Source: Verrucomicrobiia bacterium
GTDB taxonomy: Bacteria > Verrucomicrobiota > Verrucomicrobiia > Verrucomicrobiales > DEV007
Assembly: GCA_030427505.1 (NCBI GenBank)
Contig: JAUICH010000019.1
Span: forward strand, 64,001-124,867
Length of the DNA: 60,867 nucleotides
Direction of reading: 5' to 3'
Shown here: positions 17,235 through 25,608 of the stretch, piece after piece
How positions within the stretch are numbered: position 1 is the stretch's first letter
How the letters are laid out: the number at the start of each line of letters is the position of its first letter
Translations under genes and position numbers: made by a program
Notes under the pieces: model-generated
Told to the model about the DNA's origin: nothing
Databases searched by the model: none
What the model saw: only the letters and a program-made list of their open reading frames with translations

Positions 17235-18462
17235 CGCGCCCGAAACGCCCCGGCGCCGCCTGATCGTCTGCGAGGAAGCCCTCAAAGATTTTAACGGCCA
17301 CTGGTATGAGTACGACAAGGCCGTGGTGGAAATGAACCGGGCGGAGGGAGTGGAGGTCACGGTCCTGGCCCACCGGGAGTTGATACCGGAAATCGCCCGG
17401 GAGATCAACGCGGTGCCTTTCTTTTCCCATACCAATTGGGATGGACTCTACTATCACCCTCGGGCCTGGCGCCGCTACCTGGGCATTCTCCGGCATAACT
17501 GGCGGATGTGGCGAGCCATGTCCCGCTATTTTCGCCAGCAGGCCGGAACCGTGGACCTGGTCTTTGTGCCCACCGTGGTCATTTTTCATCTCCTCGCCTG
17601 GTGGTTTCTCGCCTGGCGGTTCGGCGGCGGCAGGAAGGTGAAACGCATCGTCCTGCTCATCCGGAACAGCGCCACTCACTACGAGGCGGACAAAGAGATC
17701 CAATTTTCCCAGTCCGCCCGGATCCTGGGAGCCGTCCTGAAAGCCTATCAGCCGTGGACAAAAACGGGGCGTGTCGTATTTACGACGGACAGTCACCGCC
17801 TGGCGGATGAGTACGATCAACTGGCCGGGCTCCCCATGACCGTCCTGCCGCACCCGTGCAGTCTGGTCTCTCCCCCGGCCGTGAAACTTTCCGGCGCAAA
17901 GGCGGCTGGAACTTTCACGCTGATGTCTCCCGGTCCCGCCCGGTGGGAAAAGGGAGCGCACTTGCTGCTCGAAGCCTTGAAGGCGCCCAAGCTCGGCCAA
18001 GTCCGCTGCCGGATGCAATGGCCCGGGCCGGTCTTCAGCCCCTCCGGGACGGAAGTGAAGCCCAATCCCGGCGCCGCCAATATCGAAATCCTGGGCCGCC
18101 CGCTAAGTAGCGAAGCCTACGCCGCCCTCCTCGCCGAAGCGGACGCCGTAGTGCTGCCCTACCTGCGGGAAGCCTACTATGCCCGCATTTCCGGCGTGGC
18201 CGTGGAGGCTATGTTAATGGGCATTCCCCTCATTTACAGCCAGGATACCTGGGTCTCCAGCATGGTGTCCGAATACGGCGCCGGTCTGGGATTTCCCTCC
18301 GGAGACATCCAAGCGCTTTCCGAATGCATCTGGGAAATGTCTCAGAACCCCGTAAAGTGGAAAGCCCTCGCAGTGGAAAAGCGAAGCGCCGCCCGCGCAC
18401 ATTTCTCACCGGCGAACTTTCAGAGCGGCCTGTGGGGTGTTACACAAACACCAGCACCATGA
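17224..18462 (+). CDS. Glycosyltransferase family 4-like (GT-B)
   Basis: A 412-residue protein with a GTG start at 17224 inside the end of the FkbM gene. The N-terminal half (RLIVCEEALKDFNGHWYEYDKAVVE) is unusual for GT4. The C-terminal half has GTFTLMSPGPARWEKGAHLLLEAL, NIEILGRPLSSEAYAALLAEADAVVLPYLREAYYARISGVAVEAMLMGIPLIYS, the donor-binding region of GT-B enzymes. A hydrophobic stretch near residue 115-135 suggests membrane association. Acts in glycan assembly; sugar unknown. Confidence 0.8.
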   Translation: MASSAPETPRRRLIVCEEALKDFNGHWYEYDKAVVEMNRAEGVEVTVLAHRELIPEIAREINAVPFFSHTNWDGLYYHPRAWRRYLGILRHNWRMWRAMSRYFRQQAGTVDLVFVPTVVIFHLLAWWFLAWRFGGGRKVKRIVLLIRNSATHYEADKEIQFSQSARILGAVLKAYQPWTKTGRVVFTTDSHRLADEYDQLAGLPMTVLPHPCSLVSPPAVKLSGAKAAGTFTLMSPGPARWEKGAHLLLEALKAPKLGQVRCRMQWPGPVFSPSGTEVKPNPGAANIEILGRPLSSEAYAALLAEADAVVLPYLREAYYARISGVAVEAMLMGIPLIYSQDTWVSSMVSEYGAGLGFPSGDIQALSECIWEMSQNPVKWKALAVEKRSAARAHFSPANFQSGLWGVTQTPAP

Positions 18463-18977
18463 CGCTTCGCCTGTTCGCCGGTTCTCTCCTCTCCTGGGCG
18501 TATAACCATGGAGTTGGAAAACTTCCCTTCCCCTTTCCGCGAACGGCCTACCTGCGCGGCTACCTGAAAGCGTTGGGCCAGGGGTGCCGGATCTCTCCCG
18601 GTTGCCGGTTTTACAATGGCCGCAAGGTTTCCTTCGGAGACCGAAACTCCATTGGCGAAAACTGCGTCTTCGACGGCCGGACCTATGAAATCCGGACGGG
18701 CAACGACGTGTCCATCGGCCCGGAAGCCGTCATCCTCACCCTCGGTCACGATCCTCAGTGCCCGGAATTTTCAGATCGCGGCGGAGACGTGGTGATAGGA
18801 GACCGGGTCTGGATAGCATACCGGGCCACAATCCTGCCGGGGGTCACGATCGGCGAAGGCGCGGTGGTCGCCGCCGGGGCGGTCGTGACCAAGGACGTGG
18901 CCCCTTTCACCATCGTGGCCGGGGTGCCTGCTCGGGAAATCGGCAAACGGAACCCGAATTTGACCTACCGTCTTTGA
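18459..18977 (+). CDS. Hexapeptide-repeat (left-handed beta-helix) acyltransferase
   Basis: A 172-residue protein starting at ATG 18459, which overlaps the previous stop (ATGA). Successive hexapeptide turns are visible (ISPGCRF, VSFGDRNSIGENCVFDG, VIGDRVWIAYRATILPGVTIGEGAVVAAGAVVTKDV), as is the terminal AGVPAREIGKRN, matching the maltose/serine O-acetyltransferase class. The catalytic His is in TLGHDPQCPEF. It most likely acetylates a sugar residue of the repeat unit or its nucleotide-sugar precursor. Confidence 0.88.
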   Translation: MTLRLFAGSLLSWAYNHGVGKLPFPFPRTAYLRGYLKALGQGCRISPGCRFYNGRKVSFGDRNSIGENCVFDGRTYEIRTGNDVSIGPEAVILTLGHDPQCPEFSDRGGDVVIGDRVWIAYRATILPGVTIGEGAVVAAGAVVTKDVAPFTIVAGVPAREIGKRNPNLTYRL

Positions 18978-19015
18978 TCGGCCGCCGGCGCCGGACGTTT
19001 TCCCAGCCTTCCCGC

Positions 19016-20155
19016 ATGAACTGGATCTGCAGCCAGATAGGCGCTCGCGAGCATTACGCCATCCCCCGCGCACTCCAGAGTGAGGGCCGGCTTGCCCGCT
19101 TGTTCACGGATCTGCGCCGCCCCGGTTTGGGAGCCATAAACTCTCGCTTCGTAACGAGCTTCCCTGTCGGGGGATTGAAATGGTGGGGGACGCTGAGGTA
19201 TGCGCAATCTCCCCATACCACCTTCGTCAGGCAAGGCAGGTGGTTTTCCGAAAGCGTTCGCAATGCGCTGAGGCCCGTCACGGTGGAGAACCATGTCTTC
19301 TTTGGCTACGACACCGGATTTCTGGAAGCGGCCACGGAACTGAAAGATCGCGGAGCCTGGTGTGTCGTAGGTCAGATGGATCCCGCCCGGACGGAATTCG
19401 ATCTGGTGGCGGAGGAACGTACCCGCTGGCCCGGCTGGGAAGAGGCGGCGCCTCCGGTTCCCGAAGCCTACCACGCCCGCCGGGAAGCGGAGTGGAAAGT
19501 CGCGGACAGGGTGGTGGTGAACTCTGAATGGTCGCGCGACGCCTTATTAAGCCAGGGCGTACCCGGTGAAAAGTTGACGGTAGTTCCTCTATGCTTTGAA
19601 CCCACCATGCCCACCGGCCCAACCCCCATTTCCGAAAAGCCGCCTTCTAAAATCCTGGAAGTCTTGTGGCTGGGTCAGGTGAATCTACGCAAGGGGATTC
19701 CCTACCTGCTTCAGGCAGCCAAGACCCTGCGGCGCGAACCGATTCGCTTTACCGTGGTGGGTCCGCTCTCCATAAACCGTGACAAGGCCGCGGCCTTGGC
19801 GGGTTCCAATGTGCGCTTTACCGGACCGGTGAAGCGTTCGGAGGCAGCCGGCTACTACCGGAAGGCGGACGTCTTTGTGCTCCCCACCCTCTCGGACGGC
19901 TTCGCACTGACCCAACTGGAGGCCATGGCGCACGGCTTGCCCGTCATCGCGACGCCACGCTGTGGCCGCGTCGTGAGCCATGATCGTGACGGGTTTATTG
20001 TCCCGATTCGTGACGCGAAAGCACTGGAAGACCGCTTCCTGGAACTGGCTCAGGACCGGGAAAAGCTTCACCGGTTTAGACAGGAAGCAGGGTCCACGGC
20101 GCGGAAGTTCGGGCTGAGTCAACTGATGGCAAACCTGCGGTCGCTCGAACCGTGA
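19016..20155 (+). CDS. Glycosyltransferase family 4 (GT-B)
   Basis: A 379-residue GT-B enzyme from ATG 19016 (MNWICSQIGAREHYAIPRALQ). VNSEWSRDALLSQGVPGEKLTVVPLCFE, ILEVLWLGQVNLRKGIPYLLQAAKTLR, VRFTGPVKRSEAAGYYRKADVFVLPTLSDGFALTQLEAMAHGLPVIATPRCG cover the standard donor domain with an E-x7-E-like element. It ends 16 bases before the convergent WecA-like gene. Likely the last plus-strand glycosyltransferase of the locus. Confidence 0.9.
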   Translation: MNWICSQIGAREHYAIPRALQSEGRLARLFTDLRRPGLGAINSRFVTSFPVGGLKWWGTLRYAQSPHTTFVRQGRWFSESVRNALRPVTVENHVFFGYDTGFLEAATELKDRGAWCVVGQMDPARTEFDLVAEERTRWPGWEEAAPPVPEAYHARREAEWKVADRVVVNSEWSRDALLSQGVPGEKLTVVPLCFEPTMPTGPTPISEKPPSKILEVLWLGQVNLRKGIPYLLQAAKTLRREPIRFTVVGPLSINRDKAAALAGSNVRFTGPVKRSEAAGYYRKADVFVLPTLSDGFALTQLEAMAHGLPVIATPRCGRVVSHDRDGFIVPIRDAKALEDRFLELAQDREKLHRFRQEAGSTARKFGLSQLMANLRSLEP

Positions 20156-20171
20156 AGTGCCCACCCTCTCT

Positions 20172-21668
20172 TTATCGCCCCGGAGTCAGCTCGCTTTTTT
20201 CCTGACTTTCAGGCGCTTTTGCCGGAGAGGAATCCACGGTGGTCAGCCCCCGCCAATTGGGGGCCCCGAATTTTTTGATGCCAAGACACAGGGGCGTGAC
20301 GAAGCAGCTCGCCACGGTTTCGCGAGCGAGAGAGCCGCTCTCTCCCGTCAATTCACCGTCCGGAAGAGCGCCCAGACTGGCTATTTTCCAGGAGACGACT
20401 CCTTTGAATGGAAAATGAAACACCACGGTGGGCCCGTTGGAATCGAGAGTATTCGAAAGATTCAGGCGCCGCATTTCATGCTCGAAGATCTCCCAGAAAG
20501 TGGCGTGTTTCTTTTGCCTGACGACCTCCATTTCCAGCGCTTGAGAAACCAGGACGGCAAACCGGACTTCCTTTCGAGTTCCCAAAATGCGCTTCAGGTC
20601 AGCCGGAAGAGTTCGGAATTTTCCTACGTAACCGAGACCACGCAGGGCAATCAGGGCCACCAGGATCAGAAAACCCACGGACAACCCGATGCTGAGCGAT
20701 TTGTTAAAAATGGTACTTAGCGCCAGGACCGCCAGCGCAATAAAAACGCCGTAGAGAACGAACAATGCCTTACCCGAAGACATCCCGATGAGCAGGAGGC
20801 GGTGGTGGATATGGTCCGAATCTCCCCGCATGACCGGCACACCTTTCAGGAACCGGCGGCCAAAGGCGAAAATCGTGTCCAGGATGGGTACTCCCAGGGC
20901 GATGAGAGTCACGGTTAGGGACGCCCCGACATAGCTTTTCTGAGAGCTGTCGATGGTTGCGGCCGCAATGAAAAAACCAATGAAATAGGCGCCCCCATCC
21001 CCAAGAAAAATTCGAGCCGGCGGAAAATTGAAACACAGGAAGGCCACCGTCGCGCCGGCCAGCCCAAAACTCAGAAAGCCCAAGCCCTGCTGAAACTCGC
21101 TCAGCGCGCCGACAATTCCCAAAGTAATAAACAAAAACAGCCCGATACCGCCCGCCAGCCCGTCCATGCCATCCGCCAGGTTGATGACGTTGGGAATGGC
21201 CACCAGCCAGAGTACCGTGACCGCAAAGCTGATCGCTGGCGCCAGCGTTACCGCGGCTCCACTGACCGGGTTCGTCACCAAATCAATCCGCAGCCCGAGA
21301 ATCCACATCAAGATCGCGATCAATACCTGCGCGGCTAATTTGATCTTGGCGGAAAGGGGAACCAAGTCATCCCACAGTCCTAGAAGAAAAATCAGCGCCC
21401 CCCCTAAGCTAACCGCGCCCAACGATTCAAGATTGGGGATCTCTTCCAAAATCGCCATTCCTCCCGCCAAAATCGCGAAGGTTCCGAACACGGCCACGCC
21501 CCCCAGCCGGGGAACGGCCTTCGGGTGAGTCTTCCGCAGATCGTCAGGATGGTCCCAGCCTCGATGGGTTTCGCTTTTGCTCCGGGCCGTCAGCCTCAGA
21601 ATTGTCCAAATTCCGCCAAAGCAGCAAAGAAACCCCAGAATAACAGTGATGAGGAGAGGAACGGCCAT
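20172..21668 (-). CDS. WecA/TagO-like undecaprenyl-phosphate sugar-1-phosphate transferase
   Basis: I start at ATG 21668 (MAVPLLITVILGFLCCFGG), giving about 498 residues; the open frame extends to 22040 but the extra part has no homology. It has about ten membrane helices with family motifs: KAVPRLGGVAVFG, NVINLADGMDGLAGG (catalytic DD region), FPPARIFLGDGGAYFIGF and MRGDSDHIHHRLLL. It would load the first sugar phosphate onto undecaprenyl phosphate and start the glycan. The roughly 170-residue C-terminal extension after the last helices is longer than in E. coli WecA and resembles extended relatives in other phyla. Confidence 0.9.
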   Translation of the reverse strand: MAVPLLITVILGFLCCFGGIWTILRLTARSKSETHRGWDHPDDLRKTHPKAVPRLGGVAVFGTFAILAGGMAILEEIPNLESLGAVSLGGALIFLLGLWDDLVPLSAKIKLAAQVLIAILMWILGLRIDLVTNPVSGAAVTLAPAISFAVTVLWLVAIPNVINLADGMDGLAGGIGLFLFITLGIVGALSEFQQGLGFLSFGLAGATVAFLCFNFPPARIFLGDGGAYFIGFFIAAATIDSSQKSYVGASLTVTLIALGVPILDTIFAFGRRFLKGVPVMRGDSDHIHHRLLLIGMSSGKALFVLYGVFIALAVLALSTIFNKSLSIGLSVGFLILVALIALRGLGYVGKFRTLPADLKRILGTRKEVRFAVLVSQALEMEVVRQKKHATFWEIFEHEMRRLNLSNTLDSNGPTVVFHFPFKGVVSWKIASLGALPDGELTGESGSLARETVASCFVTPLCLGIKKFGAPNWRGLTTVDSSPAKAPESQEKSELTPGR

Positions 21669-22086
21669 TCGAAGTAGATACGTCCGACAATAGAAAGATA
21701 TGTCTGGCCACAGGCGGTAACGAAAGGGAGCCAATGCACACAGACCGTCCCCGGTTGGCGGGTTAAGCGCTTTCCGGCCATTTGTGTAGGCGGGATTTCG
21801 CTCCCTGGCAAGCGAGCAAGATCTCTGGCCGCGGAATGCTTTCCGCCCCGGTTTCCACCCCCAATCCGGGAAACTGCCGCCTTTCAGAGCTTTGCCAGTT
21901 TTCGAGCAACCCATTGAAAAGGCACGGATTCGAAAAATCCAGCACCCGGCGCCAACGCGCCCCCCCTTGCTGAAACTCCCTTCTCCCAAGGCGAATTCAC
22001 TTAACCAAAAGCATGACTTTTTTCTTAGAATACTGGACATTCCCTACCCTTATTTGGTAAGACTCTCAAACCCGCCCCCTTTTTCC
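21669..22086. other. Divergent intergenic region, WecA-like gene / Asp hydroxylase
   Basis: About 418 bases between divergent genes. The half nearer the hydroxylase is AT-richer. It contains a possible -10 box TAGAAT near 22027 with TTAACC about 19 bases upstream, a weak fit. Open frames crossing the region have no recognisable product. It marks the border between the polysaccharide locus and the RiPP/tail-collar block. Confidence 0.4.
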
Positions 22087-22710
22087 ATGGACCCAGTCCT
22101 GCTCCCTTCTCCCCCGCCAGAGACCCGTCTTCCCCCAGACCGTGTCCGGCTGCCGCTAGATTTTGACACCGCACGGCTGCGAAAAGATTTGGAAACCTTC
22201 TCCGAGGACGAGTGGATCGACCATTTTAATTCCCGTGACTACGAAGGCGTGTGGCGCATTCTGCCCCTGCGCGGGCCCGCTGGCGCGGAGCACCCCATCC
22301 TTCAGGCCTCCAGCCACTCCGGCACAAGAGATTGGGCCGACACCCCGTTCGCGGATCGTGCTCCGGCGTGCCGGGCGGTCATGCAGGCGTTCCGCTGCCC
22401 TCTAACCTCGGTGCGGCTCCTGAGCCTAGCTCCTGGCGCCCGCATTCTGGAACATTCCGATCCAGACTTGGGCTTCGAAGATGGGTTCGCCCGCATTCAC
22501 GTGCCGGTCCAAACCCATCCCGATGTGGAGTTCTATTTGAATGGAGAACGGGTGGTGATGGAGGAAGGGCAGTGCTGGTACTTGCGCCTTTCCGATCCCC
22601 ACCATGTCACCAATGGCGGTCCCGTTTCCCGCATTCATCTGATCCTGGATTGCGTGATCGACGACTGGCTGAAATACCTGCTGCTGGATGGAAACGACAC
22701 CCCTGAGTAA
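22087..22710 (+). CDS. Aspartyl/asparaginyl beta-hydroxylase-like 2OG-Fe(II) dioxygenase
   Basis: A 207-residue member of the Asp/Asn hydroxylase family. The iron site is ILEHSDPDLG (His123, Asp125) and DPHHVTNGG (His172/173). Arg182 and His184 in SRIHLILD are placed to bind 2-oxoglutarate. The core between them (ARIHVPVQTHPDVEFYLNGERV) is the usual jelly roll. Such enzymes hydroxylate Asp/Asn side chains of proteins or peptides. Here the substrate could be a product of the neighbouring tail-collar or lasso genes; that is inference. First gene of the block, overlapping the next by 23 bases. Confidence 0.88.
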   Translation: MDPVLLPSPPPETRLPPDRVRLPLDFDTARLRKDLETFSEDEWIDHFNSRDYEGVWRILPLRGPAGAEHPILQASSHSGTRDWADTPFADRAPACRAVMQAFRCPLTSVRLLSLAPGARILEHSDPDLGFEDGFARIHVPVQTHPDVEFYLNGERVVMEEGQCWYLRLSDPHHVTNGGPVSRIHLILDCVIDDWLKYLLLDGNDTPE

Positions 22711-23164
22711 GGACGAACTAATCCGCCGGATAACGGACTTTCTGGAAGAGATTGGCCTCCAGGTGAGTTTTCGGCCCCTAGGAGACGAGACCTTTCTACC
22801 CGGACTCCTCATCCAGCCCGGAAGCGTCATCGCCGTGGACCGGGAGCGGCTAAAGTGGCCCGGAGACATCCTCCACGAAGCGGGACACCTGGCGGTAAAG
22901 GCGCCCGCGGACCGGGAGCTTACCGGCGCCAACCCCGGCACGGATGGCGGCGAAGAAATGGCCGCCATCGCCTGGTCCTACGCCGCGGCGCGGTTCCTCG
23001 ACATCCCAGCGGAGGTGGTTCTACACGAAGGGGGCTACAAAGGGGGCGCGGACTCCCTCATCCCCGCTCTGGCGGACGGAGGCTTCGGTGTGCCACTGCT
23101 GCGTTACTATGGCATGCTGGAGGGAAAGTGGCCTCACCTGACTTTCTGGCTGCGTCCCGAGTGA
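22688..23164 (+). CDS. Small HExxH-containing protein, putative metallopeptidase
   Basis: A 158-residue protein with ILHEAGHLAVKAP (His63, Glu64, His67), the zinc-binding HExxH of many metallopeptidases. EEMAAIAWSYAAARFL about 20 residues later could supply a third ligand. No signal peptide or membrane segment is visible, so it should be cytosolic. I do not recognise a named family. Translational overlap with the Asp-hydroxylase gene points to a shared function, for example removal of a leader or maturation of a modified protein; that remains a guess. Confidence 0.6.
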   Translation: METTPLSKDELIRRITDFLEEIGLQVSFRPLGDETFLPGLLIQPGSVIAVDRERLKWPGDILHEAGHLAVKAPADRELTGANPGTDGGEEMAAIAWSYAAARFLDIPAEVVLHEGGYKGGADSLIPALADGGFGVPLLRYYGMLEGKWPHLTFWLRPE

Positions 23165-23566
23165 CTATCTCGTCACAAGTTACTTGGTCATACAGCGACT
23201 AACAAAAAAGAACACCTTCATCTGAAAATGTCTTGCGTTCGCTAACGTATTTGACTAGAAAGCTCTTGACCTTCCAATCGGACGCCGAACCCGGCATCGC
23301 GGAAATACAGCTCTACAACCCTCTGGTTATCTTTAGATAACGTGCTTTCTGGGTTATTCATTGGTGGATTTCCCTCAGCTTTCCAAGCCTTGATCTTTCA
23401 AAAACTTTAATCCACCTCAAGCCCCCCGCTGGCTAACTATTTACATAGGTCTTTCTTACCGTAAGCCAAACAATTTATCCTAAGCACGTTTTGGTGAAAT
23501 CAATTTCTCTCCGGCCCGAAGCCGTGACCCTTCTTTAATCACAAAAACCAGTCCCAACAAACAAAT
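23165..23566. other. AT-rich intergenic leader before the tail-collar block
   Basis: About 400 bases with no convincing gene and visibly lower GC than the flanks. It holds a perfect inverted repeat (listed separately). It probably carries the promoter for the 23.6-26.5 kb genes. I could not pick a promoter with confidence. Confidence 0.5.
23326..23341. repeat. Perfect inverted repeat in the AT-rich leader
   Basis: GTTATCT and AGATAAC separated by TT. It is a candidate operator or short hairpin about 225 bases upstream of the first small gene of the block. No T run follows, so a terminator is unlikely. Confidence 0.5.
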
Positions 23567-23872
23567 ATGATAACTCCATATGAATGGGCGCAATGCGCCA
23601 AAAACAAGAAAGACCAATCCTTCCAACTGTCCAAAGGCGGCAAAACCACCAGCGCAACCCTGTACAACATTCAGGAACAGGAAGTCGGCGGCGGCTACGA
23701 AGGCTTCACTTTCAGCTTCGAAGCTTCCGAGTCTCCGGACAATCCGAGGGGAGACGGCACCTATAGCGTTTCCGGCGCGGATTGCGGCGAAAGTGATTTC
23801 TTCGTGGTGCAGAACACTCACGAAGGCAAAGACGGCTACACCATCTCCATCACCTGCGAGACGGGAGCCTGA
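23567..23872 (+). CDS. Small DUF6916-like protein
   Basis: A 101-residue soluble protein. QSFQLSKGGKTTSATLYNI, GFTFSFEASES, GTYSVSGADCGESDFFVVQ and GYTISITCE give a run of short beta strands. The pattern (F-x-L...G-T-Y-x-V...G-E-x-x-F-F-V) resembles the 105-residue protein at 25609, which lies after the three tail-collar genes, and both resemble what I remember as the DUF6916 family. Upstream of the ATG there is no strong Shine-Dalgarno sequence. It opens the tail-collar set. Function unknown; a partner or cap for the collar proteins is possible. Confidence 0.6.
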   Translation: MITPYEWAQCAKNKKDQSFQLSKGGKTTSATLYNIQEQEVGGGYEGFTFSFEASESPDNPRGDGTYSVSGADCGESDFFVVQNTHEGKDGYTISITCETGA

Positions 23873-23914
23873 GTATTTTCCACTCAAATCCAACATTCGA
23901 CCCAAATACTTCCC

Positions 23915-24421
23915 ATGGCGGATCCATTTTTGTCTTCCATCCTGCCGGTTGGCTGGAGTTTTGCCTCCCACGGCTACGCCTTCTGCGATGGCCAGCTTTT
24001 GGCCATCAATCAGAACACCTCCCTGTATTCGCTCCTGGGTACCACCTATGGCGGAGACGGGCGGACCACCTTTGCTCTTCCGGACCTCCGCAGCCGCACG
24101 CCCGTGCATGGCCCCGGTAGCAGCTACCAGGGGCATCCCGGCGGCTCGGTCACGGTTATGCTCATAACCTCGGAACTACCCTATCACAACCACTCGTTCA
24201 ACTGTTACGAGCAACCGGGAAACCAGAACACTCCCAGTGGCGGCGTCCTCGCGAAGGCTCCTATCCCGGCGGTTTATCACCAAACTCAAGCCTCTCAAAC
24301 GGACATGAATTCCGCCATGATTCAACACACGGGAGGCTCGCAACCCCACAACAACCTGCAACCCTTCCTGACGATCAACTACTTGATCGCCACCTCGGGC
24401 GTCTACCCCAGCCGCAACTGA
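23915..24421 (+). CDS. Tail-collar domain protein 1 (microcystin-dependent-like)
   Basis: A 168-residue protein with the phage tail-collar/MdpB layout. The N-terminal unit is ILPVGWSFASHGYAFCDGQLLAINQNTSLYSLLGTTYGGDGRTTFALPDLRSRTPVH, followed by SVTVMLITSELPYHNHSF with the collar HNH, and QPHNNLQPFLTINYLIATSGVYPSRN. In phages this domain is part of tail fibres; in bacteria single-domain versions occur as standalone proteins of unknown role. There is no signal peptide. It differs from the two following paralogues by a Cys-containing middle loop (NCYEQPGNQN). Stand-alone genes in a RiPP context, with no other phage gene nearby, argue against a prophage. Confidence 0.9.
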   Translation: MADPFLSSILPVGWSFASHGYAFCDGQLLAINQNTSLYSLLGTTYGGDGRTTFALPDLRSRTPVHGPGSSYQGHPGGSVTVMLITSELPYHNHSFNCYEQPGNQNTPSGGVLAKAPIPAVYHQTQASQTDMNSAMIQHTGGSQPHNNLQPFLTINYLIATSGVYPSRN

Positions 24422-24463
24422 ACTCTCCGGATTCCATTTCACCTCTTTCTTTATTTACTCATC

Positions 24464-24985
24464 ATGAATCCATATATCGGACAGATCATCCTCTTCGCGG
24501 GAACTTTCTCTATCCAGAGATATGCTCTCTGCCACGGGCAGCTATTGCCAGTTTCTCAGAATCAAGCGCTATTTTCTCTCCTTGGCACGATGTACGGAGG
24601 CGATGGCCGGACCACCTATGGTCTTCCAGATCTGAGAGGCCGCATTCCTATTCACCGCGGCCAAGGCCCGGGCATTCCGTATGACTTCCGCCAGGGTAGT
24701 AAGGGTGGATCCGAAAAGGTGACGCTTGTCACATCGGAAATGCCCTCACACAATCACCTCAGCCGGGCGGTCTCCGCCGATGGTGATTCCGACGATCCCG
24801 TCAACAGGCAGTTGGCAGTGGTTCCCTCGCCATACGTTCTCTACACGACGAGCGGCAATCCGATCTCTTTCAACGCCAAGGCGGTGGGCTCTTCCGGGGG
24901 CACCCAAGCCCACAACAACATACAGCCGTCCATCGTAATGACTTACCAGATCTCTCTCTACGGCGTCTATCCCTCCAGAAACTGA
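24464..24985 (+). CDS. Tail-collar domain protein 2
   Basis: A 173-residue paralogue: GQIILFAGTFSIQRYALCHGQLLPVSQNQALFSLLGTMYGGDGRTTYGLPDLRGRIPIH, then KVTLVTSEMPSHNHLS and HNNIQPSIVMTYQISLYGVYPSRN. It keeps the canonical GQI-x-x-FAG-x-F opening of tail-collar proteins better than its upstream neighbour. The variable middle (residues about 105-140) is the part that differs among the three, as expected for a binding or modification surface. Spacing to the previous gene is 42 bases with a T-rich leader and no evident Shine-Dalgarno. Confidence 0.9.
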   Translation: MNPYIGQIILFAGTFSIQRYALCHGQLLPVSQNQALFSLLGTMYGGDGRTTYGLPDLRGRIPIHRGQGPGIPYDFRQGSKGGSEKVTLVTSEMPSHNHLSRAVSADGDSDDPVNRQLAVVPSPYVLYTTSGNPISFNAKAVGSSGGTQAHNNIQPSIVMTYQISLYGVYPSRN

Positions 24986-25038
24986 CCCGCTGGATTTATA
25001 GTTTCCACTTAAGACAAATCCATACCAAATTTCTTATT

Positions 25039-25569
25039 ATGTCAGAACCTTACATTGCCCAAGTTCAAATTTGGGGCTGTCTCTTTGCTCCGCGAATGTT
25101 TTCCTACACCGACGGTCAACTCCTCCCTATCGCCTCCAACACGGCGCTTTTCTCCCTCATTGGGATCATGTATGGCGGCGACGGCCGGTACAATTTCGCC
25201 CTCCCCAATCTTGAATACGGCGGCGACTATCCAGGCCGGACGGTCATGGGTAATGGCTCCGGGCCCGGCCTGACCACACGTGATGTGTCCAAAGTCCTGG
25301 GAACCGGGTCGGTCACTCTGACGGCGAGTCAAATGCCGCAGCACAACCACACCGCCATCGGCCATGATTCCAACAATGAAAACGACTCACCAACTGGGAA
25401 ATTCGTGGGGTTTCTACCGACGGGTTATCAATCCGGCGAGGGTGACAATACCATGGCGGATCAATCAATAAGCTATACTGGCGCGGGACAGTCCCATAAC
25501 AACTGGCAGCCCTATCTTACCCTGAACTATACCATCGCCGTCGCGGGTGTATACCCCGCCCGAAACTGA
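25039..25569 (+). CDS. Tail-collar domain protein 3
   Basis: A 176-residue paralogue: QVQIWGCLFAPRMFSYTDGQLLPIASNTALFSLIGIMYGGDGRYNFALPNLEY, SVTLTASQMPQHNHTA and SHNNWQPYLTLNYTIAVAGVYPARN. The loop after LPNLEY (GGDYPGRTVMGNGSGPGL) replaces the L-R-x-R-x-P segment of the other two. All three end in GVYP-(S/A)-RN. The middle region (DSNNENDSPTGK) is rich in Asp/Asn, a conceivable target for the block's Asp/Asn hydroxylase; this is only a compositional hint. Confidence 0.9.
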   Translation: MSEPYIAQVQIWGCLFAPRMFSYTDGQLLPIASNTALFSLIGIMYGGDGRYNFALPNLEYGGDYPGRTVMGNGSGPGLTTRDVSKVLGTGSVTLTASQMPQHNHTAIGHDSNNENDSPTGKFVGFLPTGYQSGEGDNTMADQSISYTGAGQSHNNWQPYLTLNYTIAVAGVYPARN

Positions 25570-25608
25570 TATCCGGAGTTACTTTCTTTGACTTTGCATT
25601 TCCGCCGC

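Noticed and set aside
23915-25569. Prophage or phage tail module
   Set aside because: Only the tail-collar domain is present, three times, as short single-domain proteins. No capsid, terminase, portal, integrase or lysis genes occur nearby, and the neighbours are RiPP-type enzymes.
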